Shown one piece after another: positions 9,636-20,529 of a DNA stretch of 64,000 nucleotides. A program made the position numbers and the translations under genes. The DNA lies in assembly GCA_963753245.1 (NCBI GenBank), contig CAVWBK010000005.1, positions 186,001 to 250,000 on the forward strand. The letters are read 5' to 3'. The first letter of the stretch is position 1, and each line of letters opens with the position of its first letter. Under the pieces are notes generated by a model that ran no database searches, was not told the DNA's origin, and saw only the letters and a list, made by a program, of their open reading frames with translations. This DNA is from VRUE01 sp963753245. Lineage in GTDB: Bacteria > Actinomycetota > Thermoleophilia > Solirubrobacterales > 70-9.

Positions 9636-10649
9636 ATGAAGGCGATGGTGCTCGCGGCTGGACTCGGGACCAGGCTGCGGCCGGTCACACATGCGATCCC
9701 GAAGCCGATGGTGCCGGTCCTAAACCGGCCGGTGATGGAGCACACCGTGCGGCTGCTCGCCCGCCACGGCTTCCGCGAGACGATCGCCAACGTCTACTGG
9801 TTTCCGGAGACGATCGAGACCCATTTCGGCGACGGCTCGGCCTTCGACCTCGAGCTCTCCTACAGCCAGGAGGAGAGGCTGCTCGGCACCGCCGGCGGCG
9901 TCCGCAAGGCGGCCGGGTTCCTCGGTGATTCGTTCCTCGTCGTCGCCGGCGACGCCCTCACGGACATCGATTTCGCCGCGATGCGCGATTTCCACGAGTC
10001 CCATCACGGCCTCGCCACGTTGGCCACAAAGCGAGTTGCCGACACCGACCAGTTCGGCGTCGTGATCGCCGGCGAGGACGGCCGCATCGAGGGCTTCCAG
10101 GAGAAGCCCGACCCGGTCGAGGCGCTCTCCAACCTCGCCAACACCTGCATCTACATGTTCCGCGCGGAGGTCTTCGATTTCTTCCCCGAGCCGGGCACCA
10201 GCAAGGCGGCCGGCGCCGATGACCCGCCGGCCTTTGCCGACTGGGCGATGGACGTCTTCCCGGCGCTGCTTGAAAACGACATCCCCTTCTACTCGCACGA
10301 GATCGACGCCTACTGGAATGACATCGGCAATCTCAACGAGCTCCGGCAGGGGAATATCGACGCGCTGAGCGGCGCGGTCGCGGTCGACCCCGGCGCGGCG
10401 CAAATCGCTCCGGGAATCTGGTCCGTGGAGCCGCACGAGGGTGTCGAGGTCGAGGCCCCGGTGCTGCTCGGCGCCGGGGTCGAGATCGGCGAGGGCGCGA
10501 GAATTCTCGGTCCGACCGTGGTCGGCGACGGTTGCTCGATCGGCGCCGATGCCTACCTGCGCGATGTGATCCTGCTCGACCGGGCGAGCGTGCCGGCGGC
10601 CTCGATGCTGGTCGGTGGGCTGGCCGGGCCGGTGGCGAAGAAGTCCTGA
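9636..10649 (+). CDS. Sugar nucleotidyltransferase with beta-helix tail
   Basis: Second NDP-sugar pyrophosphorylase of the window (337 aa), with LAAGLGTRLRPVTHAIPKPMVPVLNRP at the start, VVAGDALTDIDF for metal binding, GFQEKPDPVEALSNLANTCIYMF, YWNDIGNLNEL, and hexapeptide repeats in the last 80 residues. The ATG at 9636, 4 nt after ahcY, is used rather than the longer open frame that overlaps ahcY. It resembles bacterial GDP-mannose pyrophosphorylases, but base and sugar are uncertain. Confidence 0.82.
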   Translation: MKAMVLAAGLGTRLRPVTHAIPKPMVPVLNRPVMEHTVRLLARHGFRETIANVYWFPETIETHFGDGSAFDLELSYSQEERLLGTAGGVRKAAGFLGDSFLVVAGDALTDIDFAAMRDFHESHHGLATLATKRVADTDQFGVVIAGEDGRIEGFQEKPDPVEALSNLANTCIYMFRAEVFDFFPEPGTSKAAGADDPPAFADWAMDVFPALLENDIPFYSHEIDAYWNDIGNLNELRQGNIDALSGAVAVDPGAAQIAPGIWSVEPHEGVEVEAPVLLGAGVEIGEGARILGPTVVGDGCSIGADAYLRDVILLDRASVPAASMLVGGLAGPVAKKS

Positions 10650-10690
10650 GCATCGGGTCCCGGTCTGCGCGCCAGGCGCGGATCCGAATT

Positions 10691-10707
10691 CCCAAGCGGT
10701 GCTTGGG
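10691..10707 (+). terminator. Short hairpin after the nucleotidyltransferase gene
   Basis: A perfect 7-bp stem (10691-10697 with 10701-10707) around a 3-nt loop lies 42 nt past the stop. There is no T-tract, so it may be a weak or Rho-assisted terminator or simply a stable RNA end. Confidence 0.35.
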
Positions 10708-10758
10708 GCAGGTGAGTGGGCCGATCGCCACGATCGCAGCCGCGGGTTGTGTGGGGTC

Positions 10759-10787
10759 TTGCTCTCCGGGTAGGGCAGGCGTAGCAT
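10759..10787 (+). promoter_or_regulatory. Sigma-70-type promoter of hpf
   Basis: TTGCTC (10759-10764) and TAGCAT (10782-10787) are separated by exactly 17 nt. The predicted start near 10794 leaves a short leader that contains the strong RBS AAAGGAGG at 10799-10806. Confidence 0.6.
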
Positions 10788-10811
10788 CGGTGCAGACCAA
10801 AGGAGGCAGAT

Positions 10812-11165
10812 ATGCGGATCGAGATTCGTGGGCGCAACGTCGAGGTCGACGAGGAGCTGCGTGAACACGTGTTCAAACGCTTTCGGCGAGTCGGCAAGCA
10901 GGTCTCCGAGCTGGCCACCCTCGACGTCGAGATCTTCGAGGAGCGCAACCCCTCGATCGCCGACAGCCAGGTGGCCGAGGCGACGCTGCGACTGAAAGGC
11001 GTCACCCTGCGCGCCCACGAGGCCTCGCCGAAGATGGCCCACACGATTCACGAACTCGCCGAGGACATCCGTCGTCAGGTCAAGAAACACCGCGAGATGC
11101 GCCGCAAGCGCCGCCAGACGCGGCGCCGGGTCAACCGTCTGCGGGGCCGCACCGTGCAGCCCTAG
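10812..11165 (+). CDS. hpf: Ribosome hibernation promoting factor, short form
   Basis: HPF/RaiA-type factor (117 aa) that binds the 30S decoding region in starvation. The beta-alpha-beta-beta-beta-alpha fold is recognisable from MRIEIRGRNVEVDEELREHV through the helix ending KKHREMRRKRR. It lacks the roughly 60-residue C-terminal dimerisation domain of long HPF, so it is the short class. The Arg-rich C-terminal tail (about residues 93-115) is unusually basic. A strong RBS and a good promoter suggest high expression. secA follows. Confidence 0.88.
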   Translation: MRIEIRGRNVEVDEELREHVFKRFRRVGKQVSELATLDVEIFEERNPSIADSQVAEATLRLKGVTLRAHEASPKMAHTIHELAEDIRRQVKKHREMRRKRRQTRRRVNRLRGRTVQP

Positions 11166-11199
11166 CGGCCCAGGACGCGGCCCTAGCGCCCGCCATCGA

Positions 11200-11205
11200 T
11201 ACCCT
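11200..11205 (+). promoter_or_regulatory. Possible leaderless -10 of secA
   Basis: TACCCT ends 6 nt before the secA ATG, the spacing expected for a transcript starting at the initiation codon. No clear -35 or Shine-Dalgarno sequence is seen. Confidence 0.35.
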
Positions 11206-11211
11206 TGAACG

Positions 11212-14067
<2,856 letters not shown>

Positions 14068-14082
14068 GCGCGAGCGGCGTCG

Positions 14083-14495
14083 ATGAGCACTCACGGCCAC
14101 GACCCGGTCCGACGCTTCATCGCGGCCTTCAACGAGCGCGATCTCGATGCCTTCGCGGGGGTCTGTGACCCAGAGGTCGAACTGCACTCGATGCGTGGCG
14201 TGCGAAAGGGCCGCGAGGCGGCGCGCCTGTGGGCGACCCGGGCGCCGGGGGGGTCCAGCAGACGATTGAGCTCGAGGCGCTCTATGAGGAGGGCACCGAG
14301 GGCGGTGGCGGGCGGGCGGTGGCGCTGATCGTTCGCCGCTGGCACTGGCAGGAGGACGGCTCAGAGGCGGGCGCCGATCAGATGGCCTGGGCCTTTGAGC
14401 TGCGCGATCACAGGATCCGCAGCTGGCGCCCCTACGAGGACCGCGCGGAGGCGATGGGCGCGATCGGCCTCAGCCCCGGCGGCGCCCCGCGTTGA
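14083..14495 (+). pseudogene. SnoaL-like (NTF2-fold) protein with a frameshift
   Basis: The first 56 or so codons read as a SnoaL/NTF2-like N-terminus (VRRFIAAFNERDLDAFAGV, then DPEVELHSMRG). The matching C-terminal half (QTIELEALYEEG, then AFELRDHRIRSWRPYEDRAEA) is one frame away. The shift falls in a run of seven G at 14247-14253; one extra G would give an intact 137-residue protein of the usual family length. It may be a true mutation, a slippage site or a base-calling error. The reaction is unknown; the fold covers many small enzymes. Confidence 0.75.
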
Positions 14496-14501
14496 TCGAA
14501 G

Positions 14502-14507
14502 TACGAT
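14502..14507 (+). promoter_or_regulatory. Possible leaderless -10 of the methyltransferase gene
   Basis: TACGAT ends 6 nt before the ATG at 14514 and no RBS is present. The placement repeats that seen at other operon heads in this window. Confidence 0.4.
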
Positions 14508-14513
14508 TGGCCC

Positions 14514-15386
14514 ATGGAGCAGGTCGCCGCCGAGAATCTTGAGGCCACCGAGGCCTGGAGCGGCCCCCTCTTTGAGCGCTTCCTCAAGTACCGCGATCTG
14601 GTCACCGAGGGACTCTGCGCCCACGGGGAGGCGGCCCTCGCGGCCCACCCACCGCCGCGCGGCGGACGGGTCCTCGACATCGGCTGCGGCTTTGGCGATA
14701 CCACCGTTCGACTCGCCGAGCTGGTCGGCGCTGAGGGTGAGGCGCTCGGCGTCGATGTCTCTGCGCCCTTCATCGAGGCGGCTCGGGCCGCGAGCGACGC
14801 CGCCCGGCAAAACGTCGAGTTCGCGCTCGGCGACGTCCAGGTCGCCGAGCTGGGGGGCGAGTTCGACTATGCCTTCTCGCGGATGGGGGTGATGTTTTTC
14901 GCCAACCCGGTGCAGGCCTTCCGCAACATCGGCGCGGCGCTGCGCCCGGGGGCGACGCTCTGCGCGGTGGTCTGGCGGCGCAAGCTCGACAACGACTGGG
15001 TGAGGCGGGCCGAGCTCGTCGTCGAGGGCTACCTCGAGCACCCCGAGCAAAGCGATGAGCCGACCTGCGGCCCGGGTCCCTTCTCGATGGCCGACGCCGA
15101 TACCGTCAGCGAGCAGTTGAAGATCGCCGGTTTTGAGCAGATCAGCCTCCAGCGCTGTGATCTGCCGATCAAGATCGGCGATGACCTTGACCATGCGGTC
15201 GAGTTCAACATGTCGCTGGGGCCGGCCGGGGAGGTGCTGCGCATGTGGGGCGGGCGCGTCGATGACATCCGAGCGAAGATCGCCAGCGATCTGCACGCGG
15301 CCCTGGCGCAGTTCGACGGCCCCGACGGCGTGATCGTGCCGGCCTCGACCTGGATCATCGCCGCGAGCACGGCGGCTGAGCAATAA
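14514..15386 (+). CDS. Class I SAM-dependent methyltransferase
   Basis: Methyltransferase of 290 residues with motif I VLDIGCGFGDTTVRLAE near residue 55, an acidic loop GVDVSAP at the end of the second strand, and FALGDVQVAEL as motif II. A C-terminal region of about 110 residues carries no clear specificity signature. Its substrate cannot be named; the arrangement resembles UbiE/COQ5-like small-molecule methylases. It stands alone between the frameshifted SnoaL gene and prfB. Confidence 0.75.
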   Translation: MEQVAAENLEATEAWSGPLFERFLKYRDLVTEGLCAHGEAALAAHPPPRGGRVLDIGCGFGDTTVRLAELVGAEGEALGVDVSAPFIEAARAASDAARQNVEFALGDVQVAELGGEFDYAFSRMGVMFFANPVQAFRNIGAALRPGATLCAVVWRRKLDNDWVRRAELVVEGYLEHPEQSDEPTCGPGPFSMADADTVSEQLKIAGFEQISLQRCDLPIKIGDDLDHAVEFNMSLGPAGEVLRMWGGRVDDIRAKIASDLHAALAQFDGPDGVIVPASTWIIAASTAAEQ

Positions 15387-15396
15387 CCTCTTAGCG

Positions 15397-16504
15397 ATGG
15401 CCGACCCCGCCCCCAACGAGTCCCTCAGCGGGCGCCTGGCCGCAGTCCGTGAGCAGCTGTCCCTGCTCGCGGACTACCTTTGACCCCGCTGCGCTTGGGT
15501 CTGAGGTCGAGCGCCTGGAGGCTGAGATGCAGCGGCCCGGGTTTTGGGATGAGCAGGAGGCCGCGGCGCGCACCGCGGCGGCTCACGCCCGCGCGCAGCG
15601 CAAGCTGAGCACCTTCGCCGAGCTTCAGTCCGAGGCCGCCGATCTCGGTGAGCTGGCCGAGATGGCGGGCGAGGACGAGGGGATGGCGAGCGAGCTGGGC
15701 GCCCAGCTGAACTCGATCGAGCGCCGCCTCGATGAGCTCGAAGAGGCGCGCCTGTTCAGTGGCGAGTATGACGGCGGCGATGCGGTGATCACCGTCCATG
15801 CCGGCGCCGGGGGCACCGACTCCCAAGACTGGGCGGAGATGCTCCTGCGGATGTATCTGCGCTGGGCCGAGCGGCGTGGCTTTGAGGTCGAGATGAAGGA
15901 GGCCTCAGCGGGCGAGGAGGCGGGCCTCAAGTCGGCCACCTTCATCGCCCGCGGGGAGAACGCCTACGGCCTCTTCGCCGCCGAGCGCGGCGTCCATCGC
16001 CTCGTGCGCATCTCGCCCTTTGACTCCTCCGCCCGGCGCCACACGAGCTTCGCCCAGGTCGACGTCGGCCCACTCGTCGATGAGGGGGTCGAGGTCGAGA
16101 TCGATGACGCCGACCTGCGCGTTGACACCTATCGCGCCTCCGGTGCGGGGGGCCAGCACGTCAACAAGACCGACTCGGCCGTGCGCATCACCCACCTGCC
16201 CACCGGGGTCGTGGTCCAGTGCCAAAACGAGCGCTCCCAGACCCAGAACAAGGCGGTCGCGATGCAGCTTCTGCGCGCCAAGCTGATCGAGCTCGAGGAG
16301 CGCAAACGGGCCGAGCAGCTGGCCAAGGTCAGGGGTGAGGTCAAGGATGTCGCCTGGGGCTCGCAAATCCGCAGCTATTTCCTGCACCCCGACCAGCGGG
16401 TCAAGGATCACCGTACCGGCCATGAGTCAGGCGACACGCAGGGCGTCCTTGACGGTGACATCGACGATTTCATCCGCGACTTCCTGAACAAAACGGCCTC
16501 CTAA
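15397..16504 (+). CDS. prfB: Peptide chain release factor 2 with programmed +1 frameshift
   Basis: RF2 recognises UGA and UAA and releases the peptide. The frame from ATG 15397 runs 28 codons to an in-frame TGA at 15481-15483, preceded by CTT. This is the classic CTT-TGA-C slip site, where the ribosome moves +1 and reads GAC. The result is 368 aa, the family length. SGAGGQHVNKTDSAVRITH carries the catalytic GGQ, and RLVRISPFDSSARRHTSF is also conserved. The usual AGGGGG stimulator before the slip site is not evident. The autoregulatory logic is established for RF2: low RF2 favours the shift. Confidence 0.95.
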
Positions 16505-16517
16505 ACCTAAAGAGTGC

Positions 16518-16537
16518 CCGCGCCGGCGCCGGCGCGG
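16518..16537. terminator. Perfect 20-bp palindrome between convergent genes
   Basis: A fully self-complementary GC-only palindrome lies between the ends of prfB (plus) and the VOC gene (minus). It can fold in either transcript and is a plausible bidirectional terminator, although neither side has a T-tract. Confidence 0.4.
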
Positions 16538-16570
16538 CCCAGTGCCCCGCGCCGCTCTCAGCACCCGGAC

Positions 16571-16948
16571 TCAGGGCCGGTAGGTGCCGAAGCTCCAGAT
16601 GTTGCCCTCCGGATCGCGCACCGAGTAATCGCGCGAGCCATAGTCCTGGTCCTCGGGTTCTCTGATGATCACGGCGCCGGCGGCGCGGGCGCGCTGGAAG
16701 TGGGCATCTACGTCGCCCTCGATCGCGACGTAGATCCAGCTCTGTCCGGCGTGTGATCCCCAGCGGTCCTCCTCGCGCTCTGAGCCCAGCATGATCATCC
16801 CGTCGCCGAAGCGCAGCTGGGCGTGGCGCACCTCGCCGTCGCGATCGCCCTCGACCACCATCGCGGACTCAAAGCCAAAGGCCTCGACCAGCCAGGCGAT
16901 CGCGGCGCGGGCGTCGCGGTAGCGAAGGGAGGGATAGAAGCTGCTCAT
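16571..16948 (-). CDS. VOC (glyoxalase/bleomycin-resistance fold) protein
   Basis: Small 125-residue protein with the paired beta-alpha-beta-beta-beta units of the vicinal oxygen chelate fold: YPSLRYRDARAAIAWLVEAFGF at the N-terminus, ELRFGDGM-like strand, then the second module ending RDYSVRDPEGNIWSFGTYRP. The conserved Glu/His metal ligands are only partly clear, so the activity is open. It is divergent from the esterase gene, with a shared 31-nt promoter region. Confidence 0.75.
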   Translation of the reverse strand: MSSFYPSLRYRDARAAIAWLVEAFGFESAMVVEGDRDGEVRHAQLRFGDGMIMLGSEREEDRWGSHAGQSWIYVAIEGDVDAHFQRARAAGAVIIREPEDQDYGSRDYSVRDPEGNIWSFGTYRP

Positions 16949-16962
16949 CTGCGGCGAGCGAC

Positions 16963-16972
16963 AGTCTAGTCT
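16963..16972. promoter_or_regulatory. Overlapping divergent -10 elements
   Basis: The sequence AGTCTAGTCT reads TAGTCT rightward (16967-16972, 7 nt before the esterase GTG) and TAGACT leftward (16968-16963, 14 nt before the VOC ATG). Both -10 boxes share bases, so the two genes may compete for polymerase. Confidence 0.4.
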
Positions 16973-16979
16973 CGGGGCC

Positions 16980-17618
16980 GTGGAGTCGCTGGTCTACCTC
17001 GAGCGCCAGGCCGCCGCGAAGACCGAGGGCCTGCTCGTCCTCCACCACGGGCGCGGCAGCGATGAGCGCGACCTGCTCGGCCTCGCCGAGGCACTGGACC
17101 CGCGCCGGCGTTTACAGATCGTCAGCGTGCGGGCGCCGCTGCAGCTGCCCGGCTCAATCGGCTACCACTGGTACCTGGTCCCCCGGGTCGGCTACCCCGA
17201 CCCCGACACCTTCCATGCCGCCCGCGCGGCGCTCGGGGAGTTGCATGATCGGCTCTGGGCTCAGACCGGGATCGAACCCGCGCAGACGGTCCTCGGTGGC
17301 TTCTCGATGGGCGCGGTGATGAGCTACGCGATGGGGTTGGGAGCCGAGCGCCCGGCGCCCGCCGGGTTGCTCGCCTTCAGTGGTTTCATCCCGATCGTCG
17401 AGGATTGGCAGCCAGATCTGGACACTCGTCAGGCGACCAAGGTCTTCATCGCCCACGGACGCGCCGACCCGATCATGGCGGTCGAGCTCGGCCGACGCGC
17501 TCGCGAGCAGCTCGAGGCGGGAGGACTCGAGGTCGACTACCGCGAGTCAGACATCGGCCACCAGATCGACCCCGGCCAGCTCAGCGCCGCGGCTGGGTGG
17601 CTCGCGCAGCTCGTTTAG
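16980..17618 (+). CDS. Phospholipase/carboxylesterase-type alpha/beta hydrolase
   Basis: Cytosolic serine hydrolase of 212 residues. LVLHHGRGSDERDLLGLAEAL is the oxyanion-hole region, GGFSMGAVMSYAMG holds the nucleophile Ser near residue 108, AHGRADPIMAVELGRRA gives the acid, and DIGHQID carries the catalytic His. The start is GTG with no RBS; a -10-like box lies immediately upstream. Short-chain esters are the likely substrates. The 3' end overlaps the convergent secreted-protein gene by 4 nt. Confidence 0.85.
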   Translation: MESLVYLERQAAAKTEGLLVLHHGRGSDERDLLGLAEALDPRRRLQIVSVRAPLQLPGSIGYHWYLVPRVGYPDPDTFHAARAALGELHDRLWAQTGIEPAQTVLGGFSMGAVMSYAMGLGAERPAPAGLLAFSGFIPIVEDWQPDLDTRQATKVFIAHGRADPIMAVELGRRAREQLEAGGLEVDYRESDIGHQIDPGQLSAAAGWLAQLV

Positions 17619-18475
17619 CCGGCGCTGCCGAAAACAGAGCCAGACTGAGACCAGACGACCTGGCTGTGGACGGTGCGCCTGGTCGTCAGATGCCTGGCCT
17701 CATAGCGCCGACAGAAGTCCGGGGCGGCCGGCAGGCTCAGATCGACTGTGAAGCGCCGCGCCGCACGCACCCTGTCGATCTCGGAGCGGCTCAGCTTCTC
17801 GGTCAGCCGAAAGAACCCGCGTTTGGCGAATCGGCGCCGGGCTTCGCCAAGTTTGGGCGAGTGATTGCTCGCGCCGAGCCGAAACTGGACGTCGACGTTG
17901 GCGGCGGCAAAGGAGGTGTAGCGGATCACGAGCCGCAGCTTTTCCTCTGAGTCATAGGTGAGCACGCGGGCGCGGGCGGTGCGCAAGAGGCATTCGGCCG
18001 GGGGAATCGAGCCGTGGCGCGCGCCTTCTTCACATTCTTCGACGTTGCCTTCTTCGTCTTCGAATTCTTCGCCAGCTCCGCATTCTTCTTGCTCAGATTC
18101 CTGTTCAAATTCGAGCACAAATGAGCGAGTCGCCGGTTCGGGGTCGCGGGCCAGCGTTTCGGGGTCTTCGGCATAGACGCTGAAGGTGTGTGGGCCGGCA
18201 GTTTCCAGTTCGAGTTGGTCGGGACTCGTGCACGGTGTTGGTGGCCCGCCGTCAACTGAGCAGTGGAATGTCGCCTCGGGGAAGGGGAGGCCGTCGCGAG
18301 TCGCGGTGAAGGAGAAGCTCGGGGCTTCGTCTTCAGATACCGAGCCCTGCGGCGGGCCGGCGGTGATCGTCGTATCGATCAGCGCCGGCTCGTTGACCGC
18401 GCTCAGCGCCTGCGCCGAGGCGCCGAGGCTCAGCGCCAGCAAGAAAAGCGCGACGGGAAAAAGAAGGCGCGGCAT
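17615..18475 (-). CDS. Secreted acidic cysteine-containing protein, function unknown
   Basis: A 286-residue protein with a Sec signal peptide (hydrophobic residues 4-22, cleavage likely after SAQA). A region of about 100 residues resembles an Ig-like bacterial domain: FSFTATRDGLPFPEATFHCSVDGGPPTPC follows the pattern of Actinobacterial Ig-like repeats, where polypeptides describe F-x-C-S-x-D-G. It is followed by a very acidic Glu-rich stretch (about residues 127-150) and a basic C-terminal domain. No catalytic motif is recognised. The Glu-rich stretch is written almost wholly with GAA codons, as in other exported proteins here. Confidence 0.7.
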   Translation of the reverse strand: MPRLLFPVALFLLALSLGASAQALSAVNEPALIDTTITAGPPQGSVSEDEAPSFSFTATRDGLPFPEATFHCSVDGGPPTPCTSPDQLELETAGPHTFSVYAEDPETLARDPEPATRSFVLEFEQESEQEECGAGEEFEDEEGNVEECEEGARHGSIPPAECLLRTARARVLTYDSEEKLRLVIRYTSFAAANVDVQFRLGASNHSPKLGEARRRFAKRGFFRLTEKLSRSEIDRVRAARRFTVDLSLPAAPDFCRRYEARHLTTRRTVHSQVVWSQSGSVFGSAG

Positions 18476-18509
18476 GGATGGTATGGATCGGCTGCCCCGC
18501 CCTCGGCCT

Positions 18510-19082
18510 TTAGCGCTCGGATCCTTTCTCGTGGCCGCCCTCGATGCTCAACAGCGCGCGCTTCATCGGCAGTCCGCCGCCATAGCCGCCGAGCCCACCA
18601 CCGCTGCGCAAGACCCGGTGACAGGGGACGATGATCGGGATCGGGTTGGTAGCGCAGGCGCTGCCCGCAGCGCGCACGGCGCGCTCGTTGCCGGCGCTTC
18701 GTGCGAGCTCGAGGTAGGTGCGGGTTTTGCCGTAGGGGATGCGGGCCACCGCGCGCAGTGCGCGGCGGCGGAAGTCCTTGCTCAGCCGCCAGTCGAGGGC
18801 CAGTTCGAAGCTCCGCAGGCGCCCCGCGAAATAGAGCTCGAGTTGACGACGGGCCTGCTCGAAGCGCTCGGGCGCCTCGAGCACCCGCGGTGAGACGCGC
18901 GAGGCGAGATCCTCGAGCAGGAGATCGGCGTCTTGGCTGGGCAGGCCGACCCGCACCAGACCACGTCGGGTCGAGGCGAGCAGCAGGTCACCGAAGGGTG
19001 ACTCGGTGGTGGTGTAGGCGACGTCGAGCAGCCCCTCGGCGGCGGCGCGCTCGGCGAAGCGAGTTATCGCGGAGTCCTTCAT
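18510..19082 (-). CDS. ogt: Methylated-DNA-protein cysteine methyltransferase
   Basis: Suicide repair protein that removes O6-alkyl groups from guanine (190 aa). The active-site IIVPCHRVLRSGGGLGGYGGGLPMKRALL near residues 150-178 holds the acceptor Cys, and RIPYGKTRTYLELA is the helix-turn-helix with the arginine finger region. The start overlaps the stop of the ECF sigma gene by 4 nt, so the two are co-translated. No AlkA or Ada domain is fused. Confidence 0.93.
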   Translation of the reverse strand: MKDSAITRFAERAAAEGLLDVAYTTTESPFGDLLLASTRRGLVRVGLPSQDADLLLEDLASRVSPRVLEAPERFEQARRQLELYFAGRLRSFELALDWRLSKDFRRRALRAVARIPYGKTRTYLELARSAGNERAVRAAGSACATNPIPIIVPCHRVLRSGGGLGGYGGGLPMKRALLSIEGGHEKGSER

Positions 19083-19552
19083 GCCAGTTCCTTTCTGAGT
19101 CGCTTCATGCCCTCGTGCAGGCTGCGCCGGGCGGCCTCCGGCGAGCAGCCGAGGGCGGCGGCGATCTCGGCGTGAGGCAGGTCGCAGGCGTAGCGCAGCG
19201 CGACCGCCGCGCGCTGCTTGGCGGGCAGCGCGTCGACCCGAGCCCAGATCTCCCCCTGCTCGCCGGGGGCGGGCAGGCGCTCCTCATCGCCGAGCTCCTC
19301 GAGCGTCGCGACCGGCAGCGGCCGGCGGCCATTGGCGCGGTGCTGATCGATCGCCTTGCGGTGGGCGATTGTCAACAGCCAAGCGCGCAGGTTCTCGGCC
19401 CGCTGCAGACGCGGGTAGGCGCGCAGGGCGGCGAGGAAGGTCTCCTGGAAGCAATCCTCAGCGTCATTGCGCCCCACCGCTCCGCGCAGGACGGCGAGCA
19501 CTTCACCGCCATGGCGCTCGAGCAGGATCTGGAAGGGAGGCAGGGCGCTCAT
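19079..19552 (-). CDS. ECF-type RNA polymerase sigma factor
   Basis: A 157-residue group IV sigma factor with region 2 (DAEDCFQETFLAALRAYPRLQRAENLRAWLLTIAHRKAIDQ) and region 4 (LPAKQRAAVALRYACDLPHAEIAAALGCSPEAARRSLHEGMKRL). The ATG at 19552 is chosen because it begins region 2 at the normal distance; a longer upstream frame has no homology. No anti-sigma factor adjoins it. Coupling to ogt suggests it answers DNA alkylation or a related stress, which is inference. Confidence 0.88.
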   Translation of the reverse strand: MSALPPFQILLERHGGEVLAVLRGAVGRNDAEDCFQETFLAALRAYPRLQRAENLRAWLLTIAHRKAIDQHRANGRRPLPVATLEELGDEERLPAPGEQGEIWARVDALPAKQRAAVALRYACDLPHAEIAAALGCSPEAARRSLHEGMKRLRKELA

Positions 19553-19651
19553 CTCAGGGATTAAACGCACCGGCTGGCGCGAACGTGAGATTGACTCGCG
19601 CCCTGGCGAGTTCTGGACTCCCCGCATCGAAGGGCGGGCGGGCCGGTGATC

Positions 19652-19657
19652 TAGGCT
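19652..19657 (+). promoter_or_regulatory. Leaderless -10 of nadC
   Basis: TAGGCT ends 6 nt before the nadC ATG, with no RBS between. It lies in the 111-nt divergent region shared with the ECF sigma gene. Confidence 0.4.
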
Positions 19658-19663
19658 GCGGCG

Positions 19664-20521
19664 ATGCTCGAGCTGGGCGAGAACCTGAGCGAGACCGTCG
19701 CCGCAGCGCTCGCCGAGGACCTCGGCCCCGGTGATCTGACCACGGCGGCGACCGTGCCGCCGGGCGCGCTCGGGCGTGGGCGGATCGTGCAAAAGCAGGC
19801 GGGGATCATCTTCGGCCTGGCGGCGGCGGCAGAGGCGATGCGCCAGTGCGGAGTCAGCGAGGTGAAGGCGCGCGCGGTCGAGGGTCGGTGGCAAGAGCAG
19901 GTGCCCACCGAGGTGCTGTCCGTGGCCGGCCCGGCCGCCGCCCTGTTGGCGGCCGAGCGCACCGCACTGAACTTCCTCGGCCACCTCTCCGGCATCGCCA
20001 CCCTCAGCGGCCGCTACGTGGAGGCCGTCGCCGGCACCGGCGCGGTGATTCTCGACACCCGCAAGACGACCCCTGGCCTGCGCGCCCTGGAGAAGGCGGC
20101 CGTCCTCGCCGGCGGCGCGCGCAACCACCGGATCGGGCTCTATGACGCGATCCTGATCAAGGAGAACCACATCGCCCTGGCCGGTGGCCTGGCAAGGGCG
20201 GTCCATCGAGCCCGCAAGGCCCACCCCGAGCTTGCGATCGAGGTCGAGTGCCGCAACCTCGATCAGGTCTCCTACGCGCTGGGCACCGGTGTTGAGCGGC
20301 TGCTGCTCGACAACATGGATACCGAGACGCTGAGTGAAGCGGTGCGCCTGCGCGACAAGAACGGCGCCGCGGGCCGGCGCCCGGCGCTCGAGGCTTCCGG
20401 GGGCGTCGACCTCAAAACGGTCCGCGCGATCGCCGAGACCGGTGTCGATCTGATCTCAGTCGGCGCTCTCACCCACTCGGCACCGAGCCTCGACCTCAGT
20501 CTGCTGATCGAGCCCGCCTAG
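19664..20521 (+). CDS. nadC: Nicotinate-nucleotide pyrophosphorylase (quinolinate phosphoribosyltransferase)
   Basis: Converts quinolinate and PRPP to nicotinate mononucleotide in NAD synthesis (285 aa). Recognisable parts are AEDLGPGDLTTAATVP, AERTALNFLGHLSGIAT, LDTRKTTPGLRALEKAAVLAGGARNHRIGLYDAILIKENHIAL with PRPP and quinolinate residues, EVECRNLDQ, and ASGGVDLKTVRAIAETGVDLISVGALTHS. mutM on the other strand separates it from nadA; no nadB is seen in the window. Confidence 0.96.
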   Translation: MLELGENLSETVAAALAEDLGPGDLTTAATVPPGALGRGRIVQKQAGIIFGLAAAAEAMRQCGVSEVKARAVEGRWQEQVPTEVLSVAGPAAALLAAERTALNFLGHLSGIATLSGRYVEAVAGTGAVILDTRKTTPGLRALEKAAVLAGGARNHRIGLYDAILIKENHIALAGGLARAVHRARKAHPELAIEVECRNLDQVSYALGTGVERLLLDNMDTETLSEAVRLRDKNGAAGRRPALEASGGVDLKTVRAIAETGVDLISVGALTHSAPSLDLSLLIEPA

Positions 20522-20529
20522 CGCCACCA

